Positions 46,837-59,439 of a stretch of DNA of 64,000 bases are shown here, in pieces (position 1 is the first letter of the stretch; the number at the start of each line of letters is the position of its first letter). The notes under the pieces were generated by a model. The model ran no database searches and had not been told where the DNA came from. It worked only from the letters and a program-made list of their open reading frames with translations. This DNA comes from Mortierella alpina. Taxonomy: Eukaryota > Mortierellomycota > Mortierellomycetes > Mortierellales > Mortierellaceae. Where the stretch lies: positions 3,472,001 through 3,536,000 of the forward strand of contig JANATF010000002.1 in assembly GCA_029449245.1 (NCBI GenBank), given 5' to 3'. The position numbers and the translations under genes were made by a program.

Positions 46837-49800
46837 ATGTCATCAATTGAAAAGGTCTGCACCACCTCAACACATGCCCAACGCGGCGCGAAGACCTTTG
46901 CATTCGCGTGTCCAGGAATGAATCCATCAGCTGAACGTTTCTTGCCCATTGTCGTGTAGCTAATGATCAGGGGAATTCGTTCCTTTGAAGCCGAGGGCGG
47001 CGAGGCTGCGACAATTACGTTCTACTCGCCTCTCACCCTCATCACAGGACACAACGGCTCTGGGAAAACGACTATCATCGAATGCCTTAAATACGCCACG
47101 TCCGGCGATCTGCCTCCCGGTAGCAAAGGAGGCGCTTTTATCAACGATCCCAAGGTAAACCATCTGTTGCGTTGCTTGCATAGCTTAAAGGCTGTTCCGA
47201 GTACCTCCTAATATGTCTCTCGCTGTAGATGTCGGACAGTCCAAGCATCAAGGCGCAAGTCCGTCTCCGCTTCAAAAATGTCAACCACCAGCAGATGAGC
47301 ATCATCAGGAGCCTGTCCGTTACCGTCAAAAAATCATCCTACACGCAAAAGACACTTGAAAACGTCCTTGCAGCAGTCGACCCGCAGACAGGAGAACTTG
47401 CGACCGTCAGCTCCAAGTGCGCGGAAATCGACGCCGACGTCCCCAATCATCTTGGTGTCTCTCGAGCGATTCTGGACAATGTTATCTTTTGTCACCAAGA
47501 GGAGTCGAACTGGCCCCTTTCGGAGCCTAGTATCTTGAAAAAGAAATTCGACGATATTTTTGCCTCCACAAAGTAAGATTGCAGGGCCCTGCCACCCAGC
47601 GTGTGTGATTCTAGACACCCTGGCTTAACTCACAAACCATTTCACTAGGTACACGAACGTTTTGGACTCTATCAAAAACATCAGAAAGGAAAAGGCACAG
47701 GATCTCAAAGTTATGCACGCCAGTCTGGAATTTCTTCGCCGTAACAAAGAGAAGGCCGAAAAGGTATGCACCTCACTCTGACCAATCGCCTGTTTGACCA
47801 CGGCCGCATTCACCGCGATAACCAACTTCATGCTGCTTGGACGCTTCAAAGATCCGCGAGGCTCTTGCCAAGAACGTCGAGAGCATAGAGACGAGTCAGC
47901 AAAGGATCGACCAGCTGGAAATTGATATCAATGAGTGTGCAGAGCAAGTGAGTCGACTCATGGAAATGACTAGGGAGCTTCAGGCTATTGAGGCGACAGT
48001 GAATGCGTTGTCCCATGAGCACAAGGCGGCCCAAGGCAACGTCCGTGAGTTGGAGGGTACCTTTACGCTCTATTCTGAATCAGACTCTGACCTGCAAGAG
48101 ATGCTCTTCAAACACGACCTCAGTCTGAGGACCGCGGATCAGGAAAAGGGCAAGCAGGAGAGACTAAGGCAGAAGGCAGGAAGTGCGATTGCAAACTTGC
48201 AGACCTCGGTGAACAATAACCAGCAGAGCATTGGACAGCTAAAGGCAGTACTGGAGTCTCAGAAGAAGAAGCAAGGAGACCGCGACCACTTGATCAGCGA
48301 ACTCGCTCGGCTTTACTTGTTTGACGGATTCGACTCTTTACCGCTGGTGAGCTCCGATGTCGTTCGATTTGTCAACAAGATGGAGCTGCTTGTTCAGCAG
48401 AAAGCAAGAGACATCGAGAACTTGAAGAGCGAGAACAGGATCAAGGAGCAGGAGATTCGCTCAGAATTAGCTGGCAAGAAGGCCCGCGTCGACATGTCAT
48501 CGTCTTTAAAGGCGAAAAATCAATCAGCAATCTCATCTGCTCAGGCAAAGATGAGGCAGTACAAGCAGGAGCTTTCCAAATATCAGTCCGTGGAGGCGGA
48601 TATCACATCCACAGAGTCATTACTGACAGAACAGGTTAGTTTCACCCTCATAGCTTTGTGAGGATGTGGCAGCCGGGTTTATTCCGGGTTTACTTGACTT
48701 GCATAGTTACCATTCTCTATGAATTTGACATTGGCAGGAGGCCGCTTTGACAGTACTTAAATCGAGTGATCCTGGTCTTGAGCGGATGGAATCTCAAAAA
48801 CGCTCCAAGATGGCTGACATCGAGGCGTTTGAAAACGAGCTCTCTCGACTCAGCGAACAAAGCTCCACCCAAATCAAGAACGCAGGCGCCCAAGCAAGAC
48901 TGACGTTGCTAAAGAGCAAGCACAGCCAGCGGATTGAACAGATCAAGTCAACGTAAGTTTCATAGTAAACCGCAATGCTCAAGCTGTTGTCCCAACTGAC
49001 CATATGACTCACGCCAACCCGTCAATAGGATAAAAGATAGCAACGATCGCTTCCAGGCAGCCCTAAACGAGACTCCTGTTCCCGAGACTATCGAAAGGCG
49101 CCTTCAGCCTATTTTGAAGGATAGAGAGGCAACTGTGAAGCATTCTCGAGAGGCGCTTGAGCGCTACAAGCGAGAACGATCGAGCTATGATATCCGTATC
49201 GATAGCATCAAGACGAGTCTAGAGAAGCACGCAAAAGCCGTTGAAGGTATGCATAGATCACCATTTTCTGTTGCGACTGCCTAACTCGAGGCAAAAACGG
49301 CGTTCAAACACAGGCTTTTGTCCTACTATAGATTGTGAAAGGAGGGTCGCAGCAGAATGTCAGGACAGTCCACTACCAGATCTGTTAGCGGCAAAGGAGG
49401 AGGCCGTTGCTGAGTTGCGCGAGTAAGATAATTAGGATAAATAGTCCACAAGCGATGCCATTATGATTATGAACGACGCCAACGTCTCATGAGCAAGCTA
49501 CGGCTTTCTAACATCCTCGTTCTTTCTCCCTGCACTTAGGCAGGTTCAGGATATAAAGACGATGAGCTCGATGTACGGCCGGTTTGTTGCAATGGCTGAG
49601 AAAAAGCACGCATGCCCTCTTTGTTCGCGAGGTTTCGAGCCTCCGTTGGAAGCACAGTTTACAGCCAAGGTAGGGGGACATTGTGCATGCAAACATTGTA
49701 GTCATGGGCAGCTCAGGACAGGTACTTAACCTCACTTGCCAAACCTATTTTCTCTTTTTTTAACAATAGCTTCGAAGGCTCATGGAGAAAGTAGAGAACG

Positions 49801-52151
49801 ATGACGAGCGAGAGCTGGCAGCATTGGAAACGACTGTGCACACGCTTCGCTCCTTGAAATCTATCTGGGACCATGCGCAAACTTTAAAGTCAAAGGAGAT
49901 CCCGTTACTCAAGAAGCAACTCGAAGAACTGCAGGAACAGAGATCTTTGGCCATCGAGTCCTTGGAATCGGTAACCATCTATAGCCGCTTGTTGACCTGT
50001 GCCTTTAAATAGTATCACACCACGCTTACACAGGTGTTGTCTTAATATTTGCATAGGCTGATCTTGACGCTGCAACCGCTTCAGCAGATCTGGAGGACAT
50101 GCAACTGCTTGTTTCCGTTTCCAAGGACATCTCTGCTTTATTGCAGGAAAACATCAAGGATATGGCAGGAATACAAGAGCTTGAGACCGAGCTCCTGTGT
50201 ACTGGATCTCTTCAGTCTTCAGACGAGATTCAAGCAGAGTACAACACTATAAAACAAAAGATGCAGACCGCCCGTCAGGAGTTGGGCACGCTGAACCAGG
50301 ATATCGCACAGACAGTTGCCGAAATTCAACGAAAGGAGCAGGCTATCCGATCATTGACAGAAAAGCGCAACCAGCTTCTGAACCAACGTCATCGCCAGTC
50401 CCAGATAAACGAGCAGGTGGCAGAGATCGAGGCTAGCATCCGGACCCTGACTGCCGAAATGGAGCAGAATGAGGACGAAAGCCAGAACGTCATGCCGGAC
50501 CTGAACAAACTCAACGAGCAGCTGCGGCAGGTCACAGCAGAAGGCCATGCCAAGGAGATGACTATGCAACAAACGGTTTCAGAGTTGCAGGGGCACCTTG
50601 GAAAGGTTCAGATGTATATCAAGGATTTGGAGCGGTATGTCACTTTTTGCTTGATTCATTTGCCAATAGTGCAAAGCGAGCATAAGGTGCTAATGATGTT
50701 GGCTTTCATTCATTTGAACTCTTAGGGTCGACGCAAGGGCTACGATGACCGAGCTCTCCAAACTGGAAGCTGTCACTGACACATATATTGAGGAGATTCA
50801 AGAACATCGAGAGGAGGTTCAAGCTGTTGAGAAACAGATGCAGGTTCTTCAGGAGCAACTGTCAGAGTTCAAGAGTCTGCAGCGCAACATTGATGACAAC
50901 TTGCGTTATCGAAGATACAAGGCCAAGGAGGTGGAGCTAGAGACACGAATTGCGGATGTCAACTCCAAGAAGAACAACGAGGTTCAAGGCACGTACACGC
51001 GTCAGCTCAATCGCCTGAGTCAGCGGCAGTCTGACCTGACCGCCGAGAGGGCAGGCTTGAAGGGTGAATTACGACAACTGCAGGATCAAAAACGACTGTA
51101 TGAAGGCGAGCTAGGAGAAGAGTACAAGGATGTTGTTCAGAACTACCACGACAGTCTGATCGGGTACAAGGTACGTGACCCCACCATGCGGCAATTACGG
51201 GTTAGTGAGTAGCTCTTGCAATAGCATGCTAATGTGCTTTTTGGCCTTTACATCCTGTATTAGACCACAGAATTGGCATTGCAGGATCTAGAAAAGTACG
51301 CAAAGGCTCTCCAGAGTGCCATTGTGGAGTACCACACCATGAAGATGGAGGAGATCAACAAAACGATCAAGGAGCTCTGGACAAACACCTATCGAGGAAC
51401 AGGTAACATACTGCTCAAGCACAATGGGACGCTATAGTGGTGCGTGCCATTTGTTCGCCCCCTGTTGACACTCTAGGACTGTCTGTATTCACACTAGATA
51501 TCGACACCATCGAGATCCGGTCTGACCAGGAGGGACTCAGGGCAAACCAAACGTACAACTACAGGGTGGTGATGATCCAAAGAGGTCGTGCGCTAGACAT
51601 GCGTGGACGATGCAGTGCCGGCCAAAAGGTGCTCGCTTCGATCATTATCCGTTTGGCCCTGGCAGAGTCCTTCTCCCTCAACTGTGGCATCCTTGCACTG
51701 GACGAGCCCACGACTAATCTGGACGAAGCCAATGTTTCCCAGCTCGCGCAAAGTTTGCGGCTGTAAGTGCCCGTGCACACAAACGTTGCGCTTGCTTCCA
51801 GAGCATCTGCATTTGCTACCTTCTTCAATGTTAACCACTGATTGTTATACATCCATTTTGACATTTGTAACTGCTATAGCATTATTGAGCGACATCGACA
51901 GCAAAGCAACTTCCAGCTCATCATCATCACCCACGACGAGGGCTTTTTGAAAATGCTCAGTTTAACGGACTATGTGGACTACTACTACAAAGTCCAGAAA
52001 AACGCAGAGTACGTGCGTCGAAAATGATCTTATGAATGGCCGGTACTTGTTTATATTGACGCAATGACGTTTTTCAACACTTTTCTTACCCTCTTCTCTA
52101 CTGAGTAGGCAGTACAGTACCATCAAGAGACTTCCTGTCACAGAGTCATAA
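46837..52151 (+). CDS. RAD50: DNA double-strand-break repair ATPase RAD50
   Basis: Sixteen exons: 46837-46854, 46960-47154, 47229-47572, 47649-47763, 47852-48634, 48738-48952, 49029-49246, 49332-49422, 49540-49669, 49770-49970, 50057-50634, 50726-51170, 51264-51402, 51498-51762, 51880-52008 and 52109-52151; 1302 aa. Walker [10 protein letters not shown] is at residues 36-44. Q-loop region [13 protein letters not shown]; two long coiled coils; zinc hook CPLC near residue 686. ABC signature [11 protein letters not shown] and Walker B/D-loop [13 protein letters not shown] follow, then IIITHDEGF. It works with Mre11 and Nbs1/Xrs2 to tether and process DNA ends. The first exon (MSSIEK) is only 18 nt. 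It converges on the MFS gene 109 nt away. Confidence 0.97.
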
Positions 52152-52260
52152 ACGGCACGGTGGCGCCAATTTGTACCGGAATAGCGATAATGGCATTGCG
52201 ATCGATCGTTTTTCACCATCAACGGGAGCAGAATCGGATAGTGTGACATTAAAGCATTGT

Positions 52261-54282
52261 TCAACTACAGCACCCAACCTCACTCTCGCCTATAGTCTGC
52301 TGTTTTCGTTCATGCTCCTCGGTCATCCTGTGCCCTTTTCGCATGTGGGCAACGAAAAGCATTCCTGCAGACAACGCACAGGCCACCTGCAGCAGCATCG
52401 CGATCCTGAAACTGACCTCGTAGCAACTCGATCCGGCCATGCACATCTCCTGGTGTCGGTCCTTCGCGGCTGGTGCCAGAGTGGATTCGCCCTCGAGGAA
52501 GGGGATTTTAAGAGCGGTATTTGCGGCGGAGAGACCAGCTCCGCCTTGGGCAGCTGCAAGAGAACGGGCATAGCTTTCTGTGGCGCGGTCGTAAAAGAGG
52601 CCGTAGATCTGATTGGCAAGGAAAGGGTTGAATCCATTCACGATCATGACCATTCCGCAGCAGGTACCATAGTATTTGCTTCCGAAAAAGTCACGCGTCA
52701 TGGACGCGAACAGGGCGGAGGTCGAGCCGTAGGTGATGCCGATCATGCAAGAGTTGAAGATGAGGATGCCCATGGAGACGGGGCCAGGCGAGGAGAAACT
52801 CATCAGCAGCAGGGGGACGAGGAGGACGAGCTCGGAGACGAAGAAGAAAATTGAGCGCGAGACGCGGTAGCGAGAGAGGGTGAGGTCGGAGAGGATGCCC
52901 GTGGTCAGACGGCCGAGACAATTGCCGACCGAGATCAGAGTGATATGAAGCCCTGTCAGGGCCACGGCCGTCTTTGTGGTGTGTTCGCTTGCTTGTGCAG
53001 CTGTGGCGAGGGCGTAGGACTGGAGCAAGGGTAGGGCAGGGTTGGGTGCATCGAGAATCGCATGTATGATCGAATCAATGTTGTTGATGTAGGAGAACCC
53101 TTGTTGAAGCACTTGAGCGAGCACAAATAGCCAGAACGTTGGTTCAGAGAGGAGTGCGCGAGGTCTCATCTCGATAGGCACAAGAAAAGGGTTGAACGAA
53201 GAGGGCTTTGTGTCCTTAGCTGCCCCCGTTCCCGTTCCCACTCCCGCTCCAGTACCTGCTTCTGGATCCTTATGCAGCTGTTGCCCTTGCTTTTCCTCGT
53301 TTTCCTGTTTTGTCTGCTGGCTGTCTTCAACAGCCTGGACAGAGAGAGAGGGATCGCCTGTACATGTGAAATGCAATGTACCCTTCGGACTGCTGCACAC
53401 TGTTTCTGGCTTTAATGGCTCATGCACGCAGGCCTGTGCAAGCGCCTGCTCACTGCTGCGGCTCGTGCCCCGATCCTCGACTTTTGTGATCCTCTGTTCA
53501 TCAACATGCACCTTCGACCCGCCATCAACCCTGTCCAAGTCGACCTTGTTCATGAACATCGCCGCGAGTACATAGACACCTGTGGTGACCACGGTCAAAA
53601 ACATCAGGAACTGTCCTGTAGCTCTGGTTCCTTTGGGCGCAAGACCTATACTATGTGCTGCATCCTCCTCCTCGTCGGCAAACAGGTTCGTCTTGATCTG
53701 TGAAAACAAGGTTGCAGAGAGTCCGAAGCATGCCAGCAGGACTCCCGAAAGCGTGCCTGCGCTCGAGGCTGGGAAATTGGACATGTTGGTCGCCAGTGCT
53801 GCCAGGTACGCTGCCGTGGACGCGACGCCGGCTAGGCAATAGAGCACCATTAAGAGGCCCAGTCCTCCCCAGGCATGCTGGTACGCAAACACCATACCTC
53901 CGTATCCGAGAAAGGTCAGGACACTGGCTGTGATCATGGTGGGGGTGGGCCCAAGGTGGTCATAGATGGGTCCGACGACAAGAAAGCCCACATACATGGA
54001 TGTGTCTCCAATGGCCGAGAGTAGGTTGATATGGCTGGAGGTGAACCCGAAGCGAAGGCGGAGATCAGTGCTGAAGGAAGCAAAGGAAAAAAGCGATCCA
54101 GAGAGAGCCATGACAAGGATCCCGATGATCAGCGAGATGAACCGGGCCATTTTGAGGCGGTTGATATTGCGTAGGCGGAATCCAAGGTCAGACATGGGCG
54201 AAGTGAGTGGCGTGAAAGTACTGTTGCTGGAGCTGTTTGGGCGGTGTGCGAGTCGTAACCTGTGCCACATCTTTTGATCCAC
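52261..54282 (-). CDS. Major facilitator transporter, MCH1/nodulin-like type
   Basis: A single exon of 673 aa with about 12 hydrophobic helices in two halves. First half: FISLIIGILVMALSGSLFSF, then LLSAIGDTSMYVGFLVVGPIYDHLGP, the MFS loop motif. Second half: LTGLHITLISVGNCLGRLTTGILSDLT, then a conserved ASMTRDFFGSKYYGTCCGM. A long hydrophilic, acidic loop separates the halves (residues about 225-370, with EENEEKQGQQL and a Gly/Thr repeat). The FGSKYYG and early motifs fit the nodulin-like/Mch1 branch, whose fungal members are vacuolar or of unknown substrate. The C terminus is hydrophilic. A lone intronless gene among intron-rich neighbours. Confidence 0.88.
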   Translation of the reverse strand: MDQKMWHRLRLAHRPNSSSNSTFTPLTSPMSDLGFRLRNINRLKMARFISLIIGILVMALSGSLFSFASFSTDLRLRFGFTSSHINLLSAIGDTSMYVGFLVVGPIYDHLGPTPTMITASVLTFLGYGGMVFAYQHAWGGLGLLMVLYCLAGVASTAAYLAALATNMSNFPASSAGTLSGVLLACFGLSATLFSQIKTNLFADEEEDAAHSIGLAPKGTRATGQFLMFLTVVTTGVYVLAAMFMNKVDLDRVDGGSKVHVDEQRITKVEDRGTSRSSEQALAQACVHEPLKPETVCSSPKGTLHFTCTGDPSLSVQAVEDSQQTKQENEEKQGQQLHKDPEAGTGAGVGTGTGAAKDTKPSSFNPFLVPIEMRPRALLSEPTFWLFVLAQVLQQGFSYINNIDSIIHAILDAPNPALPLLQSYALATAAQASEHTTKTAVALTGLHITLISVGNCLGRLTTGILSDLTLSRYRVSRSIFFFVSELVLLVPLLLMSFSSPGPVSMGILIFNSCMIGITYGSTSALFASMTRDFFGSKYYGTCCGMVMIVNGFNPFLANQIYGLFYDRATESYARSLAAAQGGAGLSAANTALKIPFLEGESTLAPAAKDRHQEMCMAGSSCYEVSFRIAMLLQVACALSAGMLFVAHMRKGHRMTEEHERKQQTIGESEVGCCS

Positions 54283-54821
54283 TACCTCTGACGGTTGGAG
54301 AATGGGAGGGGGGGGTATAGGCCGGACCAGTGCAATGGAGAGAAACGGGAACCGATCAAGAAACTTCCATGTGTCTATCTTTGTGGTCGTTTATCCACAA
54401 CGGACTTGGACAATTTGAAATTGGACTGACAAAGGCATACACAGTATGGGGCTAATAAAGAAAAAGGACCCAAATCATCATGTCCCAATGACCTCGTAGC
54501 AGGAGTGTGAGGACATGCAGAGACAGCCCCATAAAGCATGCAGCGTGCAAGCACTCCTTACTCCCAACGATAAAAGGCCTCAGTGAAAGAAAAGAGAGGG
54601 GGGAAAGCAGGATCTAATCCACGCGCGTCTGTCAGGATGCCTAGCTCATTATCTCAACAGCCAAATTTCGGCACTGCGCACAGGCACAAGGGGGATGGGT
54701 GGTTCCACGACTCTTTGATATCGATTTATTCATAGACGTTCAATGCAGCCAATTTGTGCTCGGAGGCAGTGACTGAAAGCTGCAAATGGACTCCCCAAAA
54801 AAATAAAATCGCAACAAATAT
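54283..54821. other. Intergenic stretch between MFS gene and RPS23
   Basis: Upstream of the MFS start and downstream of the RPS23 stop. Nothing recognised beyond a short G run near 54308-54316. Confidence 0.4.
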
Positions 54822-56291
54822 TTAAGAGCGGGGCTTCTCCTTCTTCTCCTTCCAGAGAGCCAAGAGGGAGACACCGGAGACCTTGACGACCTTGAAACGG
54901 ACACCGGGCAAATCTCCGACGGCGTGACCGGAACGACCGAAACCGGCGATGAGAACCTCGTCGTTCTCATCGACAAAGTTCAAACAACCATCGTTGGGGA
55001 CGAAGGCAGTGATCTTCTTGCCGTTCTTGATGAGCTGAACACGGACACACTTGCGAATGGCAGAGTTAGGCTGCTTGGCCTCAACACCGCTATTGAAGGG
55101 TTAAGGGTAACGGCAAAAAGGACGGAGAGTTAGAAAACGTGTGCTTTTTGCGGACGAGAGGCGTGTAATGAAAGGCGTACTGCTATCGAACACCTCAGGC
55201 CCCCTCTAATCAATTGCTGGCGGATCAAAGAGTTGGGGCCGAACGTTGTAAAAGTGGTCGAGGTTGTGGAGACTGTCCTTTTCGACGTGTGTGGAGACTC
55301 CATTGATCAGCGTACAGTTTTCTCCCAACAGAGTTGGGTCCAGAGAATATATGAATAATGAACGTCGTCGCTACTTCATGAACATCCTCCTGAGTGGTGC
55401 TGCCTGTTGTTTTTCCTGGCCGATTTGAGTTGATCAACGTTCGACTCCTGTATGTCGAGCGTGGTGGTGTCCAAGGTGTGTGGAAATAAACACATAGTAT
55501 TCATGTTTAAAAAAACGTACATCTTCTCGAGAACGATGCCCTTAGCGTGGGAGGAACCACCGAAGGGAGAGTAACGGAAAGCAGTTCCGAGGGCCTGCTT
55601 CTTGTAGTGCTTGTCAGCCCAACGGTTCTCACGGCGAGTGGTGCGGAGCTTGCGAGCGGCCTGAAGACCTCTTGGTTTTCCTTTACCTGTTGTTGCAGAG
55701 ATAAAGAGAGAGAGACGATAGGGTCAGTCGACTAGAACCACAGCACGATTTTTTTGGTGGGTTGACTTGCACAGTGTCGACGAAATCCAGAGATGCTGTA
55801 AAGGTCCATCCTGAGATGCTGGCTCGATCGAGTCCTCGCTGGAGCACAACGATCGCTAGAGGTCCGCTCCAGGAAAGCTCCTGATCTCACGATTTGCCTG
55901 TGTTGATTTCGATCATAGCTCCATGCCGCAAAAAAAAAGAGTGCTCGTCATTGATCGTCGATTCCTTCCCGATCCTGATTTGTTAGAGAACTCGGCTTGT
56001 TGGATCCCTTTGAAAGTTGTCCGGCACCCAAATGGAATCAATCAAGCAGGCTAATGGAGCGCAAAGTAGGTCGATCGTGCGTTTGCTCTGATTTCAGTCG
56101 GATAACAAAAATGAAAAAAGTGCCGATGGTTGCTTGCTCCGCTGTCCTGGGGTGTTTCGTGGTGCTGGCGACGGTCGCATGGTTGAATTGATGGTTGGAT
56201 GTATTGACACGATCGACGGATGGCTGGATCGTAAGTTGCCGCTGGGTTGGATTCGCCCGCCATAGCTGTTGCTGCAACACAACTAACCCAT
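54822..56291 (-). CDS. RPS23: 40S ribosomal protein uS12 (RPS23)
   Basis: Three coding exons (5' to 3'): 56291-56288 (ATGG only), 55686-55521 and 55089-54822; 145 aa, exactly the yeast Rps23 length. Sequence [80 protein letters not shown]. The PNSAIRK loop, whose Pro is hydroxylated in other eukaryotes, monitors decoding at the A site. Intron 1 is about 600 nt and intron 2 about 430 nt, long for this window, as is common for ribosomal-protein genes. The 4-nt first exon (donor GTTAGT) is the only ATGG with a donor in phase that I found upstream. Confidence 0.93.
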
Positions 56292-56404
56292 TTTTGAAGC
56301 GATTGAAAGAAGGGACAAATTCGATGGCAGCGGCGCATAAAAAAGAATCGAGGTGACATACAAGCCACACTTCAGACGCCCGCGAGCCTTCGAAAGCTTG
56401 GACA

Positions 56405-56457
56405 TACAACACACACGCACCACACACACGCACCACACACACGCATCACACACACTC
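56405..56457. repeat. CACCACACACACG minisatellite
   Basis: About four imperfect repeats of a 13-16-bp unit ACACACGCACCAC, followed by a short CT run. Confidence 0.85.
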
Positions 56458-57038
56458 TCTCTCTGGCTTGAATACAACATAGACTGTAGTTTGGCGCTAT
56501 ATCATGTTGAACCTTCTCTCGAGAGGTGGCAGAGCGGGCTTATTAATCCTTCATGGTCACCCCTTGTCTGCGACTTTGCAGCAGCAGACTCTCCGTGACA
56601 AACCGGTTTGGTGAAAGCGCATTACTTCGCTCCCTGTGCTACCTTAGGCTGTCATGAACGTCTTCACTGAGTGGCTCATACTAAACGAGAAAGTGGTCCA
56701 TCGATGTTTGCAGCGCGAAGGGCCTGTCCAACTTAGCGGTTATGCCTTACTTTGATCATTTTGAAGAGCTTCAGCTCAAAAGGATGTTGGGTTCAATTCG
56801 CCTGCTCCAATAGCAACCATCAAGGCCCAAAAGGGGCCACGCAACCTTCGAGGTCAAGCGCGCAAATATGTTTTCGCTTCATCCCATATTTATAATCGCA
56901 CGTTCGCCACACACTAGGAAGGGCGGTCCTGGCACCTGCTCACTTGAATCTGACTATTAGTCACGCCCAGTGCAGTGGCCGCTTCTTTTTTACACAAGCC
57001 AAGTAGCCACAAGCACTGCACGTCCTTGACACCAGCGA

Positions 57039-57046
57039 TATAAAAG
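57039..57046 (+). promoter_or_regulatory. TATA box of the FAD oxidoreductase gene
   Basis: TATAAAAG about 97 nt upstream of the start codon at 57143. Confidence 0.6.
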
Positions 57047-57142
57047 GAGCGTTTGGTAGGAACTATTGGTACATTAGCCATAACAAACAGACAGCTAATT
57101 ATCCTACTGATACGCACTGCACATCCTTGTCTCTCCTCCTCA

Positions 57143-58393
57143 ATGACCACCACTGAACACGTCAAAGTTGTCGTTGTCGGCGGATCCTACGCCGGCATCA
57201 CTGTCATCAAGTCGCTACTCGCCGCCAATCCCAAAAACCTTCAGATCACTCTAATTGAAAGGTAAGAAAGCTCAGCTACCCTCACCTTTGTATTCTCGCT
57301 CGTGTATTGCACACTAAGCATTTCCGTCTGCCTCCTCTACAGAAACAATGCTAGACATCATCCGCTCGGGTCTTTCCGTGCCTTAGTTGATGAGCAGTAT
57401 GCCCAGAATATTTGGGTTCCTTACACCAACCTCTTCTCCAAGAACTCGCCCCACACAATCATTCAAGGAAAGCTCACAGAGGTCCACCTCAACCACATCG
57501 TCCTTGCCTCCGGCGAGACCATCGCCTTCAACTATCTCGCCATCTGTACTGGCTCCAGCAACCCTGCCCCTGCAAAGTTCAACGTTGACTCGTCCTCGGA
57601 GGCAATTGCCATCACCAATCGCGCCCGTGTGGATCTGAAAAAATCCAAAAGCATTGTCGTTGTCGGCGGTGGAGCGTGCGGTGTTGAGCTTGCGGGCGAG
57701 ATCAAGAACGCATTCCCTGACAAGAAGGTCACGCTGATCCATGCGTCCTCGAAGCTCGTCGACTACCCGGGCCTTTCGGACGGCTTCAAGTCTGCGACCT
57801 TGACGCATCTCAAGGGTCTGGGCGTGAACGTGGTTCTCGACGAGAAAATCGTCATTGAGGGCCTTGACAGAAACAACGCCATCCAAGTGGCTCCAAGAAT
57901 CATCCGCACCCAAGGTGGAGTTATCGAGTCCGATATGCAGTTTTTTTCAGTGGGGATCCAGGTGGACACTTCATACATCTCGACTTTGAAGCCCGCCGGT
58001 ACAACCTCGTTTGATCCTCAATCGCTCGTCAACAAGGGTACGAACACTATCAGGGTGCGCAAGACAATGCAGCTGATGGACTTTGACCACATCTTTGCGG
58101 TTGGCGACTGCTCTGACTTCTCCAAGGTTCCAACGGGCGCTGCTATTTCTTTTGCTGGACCAGCTGCAGGCAAGAACATCCTTGCGCTCATCCATGCCGA
58201 GGAGAAGCGCAAGCCTGCGAAGCTTGCGAATGGATCCGTGGCTCCCAACATGATGATCCTGGCGACTGGGCCCACCACCGGTGTCTTTAGTGTGGCCTTC
58301 CTTGGATCGTGGTTCTCCAACTTTTTCTCAAGACTGATCAAGTCCAAGGACTTGATGATCGGGATGGTCAAGAGTGACATGAATATCAAGTAG
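57143..58393 (+). CDS. FAD-dependent oxidoreductase, AIFM2/FSP1-like
   Basis: Two exons, 57143-57261 and 57343-58393; 389 aa. It has an N-terminal dinucleotide-binding motif VVVVGGSYAGI ending in ITLIER. A second, NAD(P)H-binding motif is VVVGGGACGVELAGEI, followed by VTLIHAS, and the FAD-closing motif is IFAVGDCSD. Length and the C-terminal helix region (VFSVAFLGSWFSNFFSRLI) match the AIF-like/AMID family, which includes quinone reductases such as FSP1 and type II NADH dehydrogenases. There is no N-terminal myristoylation site and no clear mitochondrial presequence. It likely reduces quinones with NAD(P)H at a membrane surface; this is inference from the family. Confidence 0.92.
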
Positions 58394-59439
58394 TCGTAAG
58401 TCAGATAATATAATACTAGTCTTTTGTTCAAGCATTATTCTACTATGGTGTTTGCCGGGGCCGGGCGCCGCAACATTGGCGGAGAGGTTGAGCGATCGGG
58501 CGCTTGCTCGTGCCGCCAACTCTCCGTCATGAAGGGGCCAATGAGGTTGCGAGATATAATAGGAGGAGTAGCTGCCGGCAAAGCACAACGGTTTGTTGTG
58601 GTAATACCATATACTTTAGATGCCGCGGCTCGGTGCAATCAGGCCCAGCGGTGACCAGAAGCATATGGGCTTGGCATTAACATTCATTTTTGTCAATGCC
58701 ATCATGCTGACGATGCCCTACGGTTTTGACATTCTGTGTGCTGCCAAAGTTTTTTTTGATGGGGAAAAAAACAATACTGACGACGTTCAGCCCAGCATAT
58801 GACAACATATGTAGCACAGCGCCGATAGCACATACAGCACAAAAAACAGCGGTGCCTGTGGTTGCTTGGCAGCGCGATTTCCCTTGTGTGCGGGCTGCAA
58901 AAAAGAGATGGACGAGATCCGTCGGGCCAAGTGCGTAACCTTGTCTGAAAATTAAAAAGCGCGGCCTGGTCGACTCAATTGCGACTGAATACTCCTCTCG
59001 GCTGTATTTTTCTCCCTCGGCGATCTGGGCATTGGCTTTGCCGGGAATGGGAATTGTCAAGCAAGAAACTGCGCGCACACCGACGAAATGGTAGTCAGCC
59101 CATATGACAAATCCGCGCATCGCTATAAATACTGCCAACATCCGACCTCGTTCGCCACCGTCATTTCTCTCTCTCTCTCTGCTTCTCTCGCCTTCTGTTT
59201 TTCTCGTCTTCGCAAGCGATCCCTCCTCCTCGTCCTCATCCTCATCTGCACCATCCTCAGCCCTACCTGCCCTGCTCCTCGCTCTTGGTCTTTGCTCTAC
59301 ATCACTTCAGGCACAATATCTCCATCGCGCTTCAATTGCACAGCTTCGATCGATCCACACCCCTCTCTCACTTTCCACGCCAAACACTGCCCATCATTCC
59401 GCCCATACAAGAGTACTCTGAGTACGGGTCCATCGTATC
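58394..59439. promoter_or_regulatory. Intergenic region with promoter and CT-rich leader of the 59440 gene
   Basis: TATAAATA at 59124-59131 lies about 310 nt before the next start codon; a TCTCTC run at 59165-59180 and CCTCCTCGTCC-rich sequence follow, suggesting a long leader. The open frame at 58677-59141 (minus) has no supporting features. Confidence 0.45.

Larger units (their letters stand above)
56292..57142. other. Divergent region between RPS23 and the FAD oxidoreductase
   Basis: Contains a CA-rich minisatellite at 56405-56457 and a TATA box near the plus-strand gene. Isolated tRNA-like A-box and B-box matches do not fold into a tRNA. Confidence 0.5.

Noticed and set aside
56525-56545. 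A-box-like GGTGGCAGAGCGG, and a B-box-like GGGTTCAATTC near 56788
   Set aside because: They are about 250 nt apart and neither is flanked by sequence that folds into a tRNA cloverleaf.
58677-59141. A 154-aa minus-strand open frame
   Set aside because: No family resemblance, and it lies in the promoter and leader of the gene at 59440, which has a TATA box at 59124.
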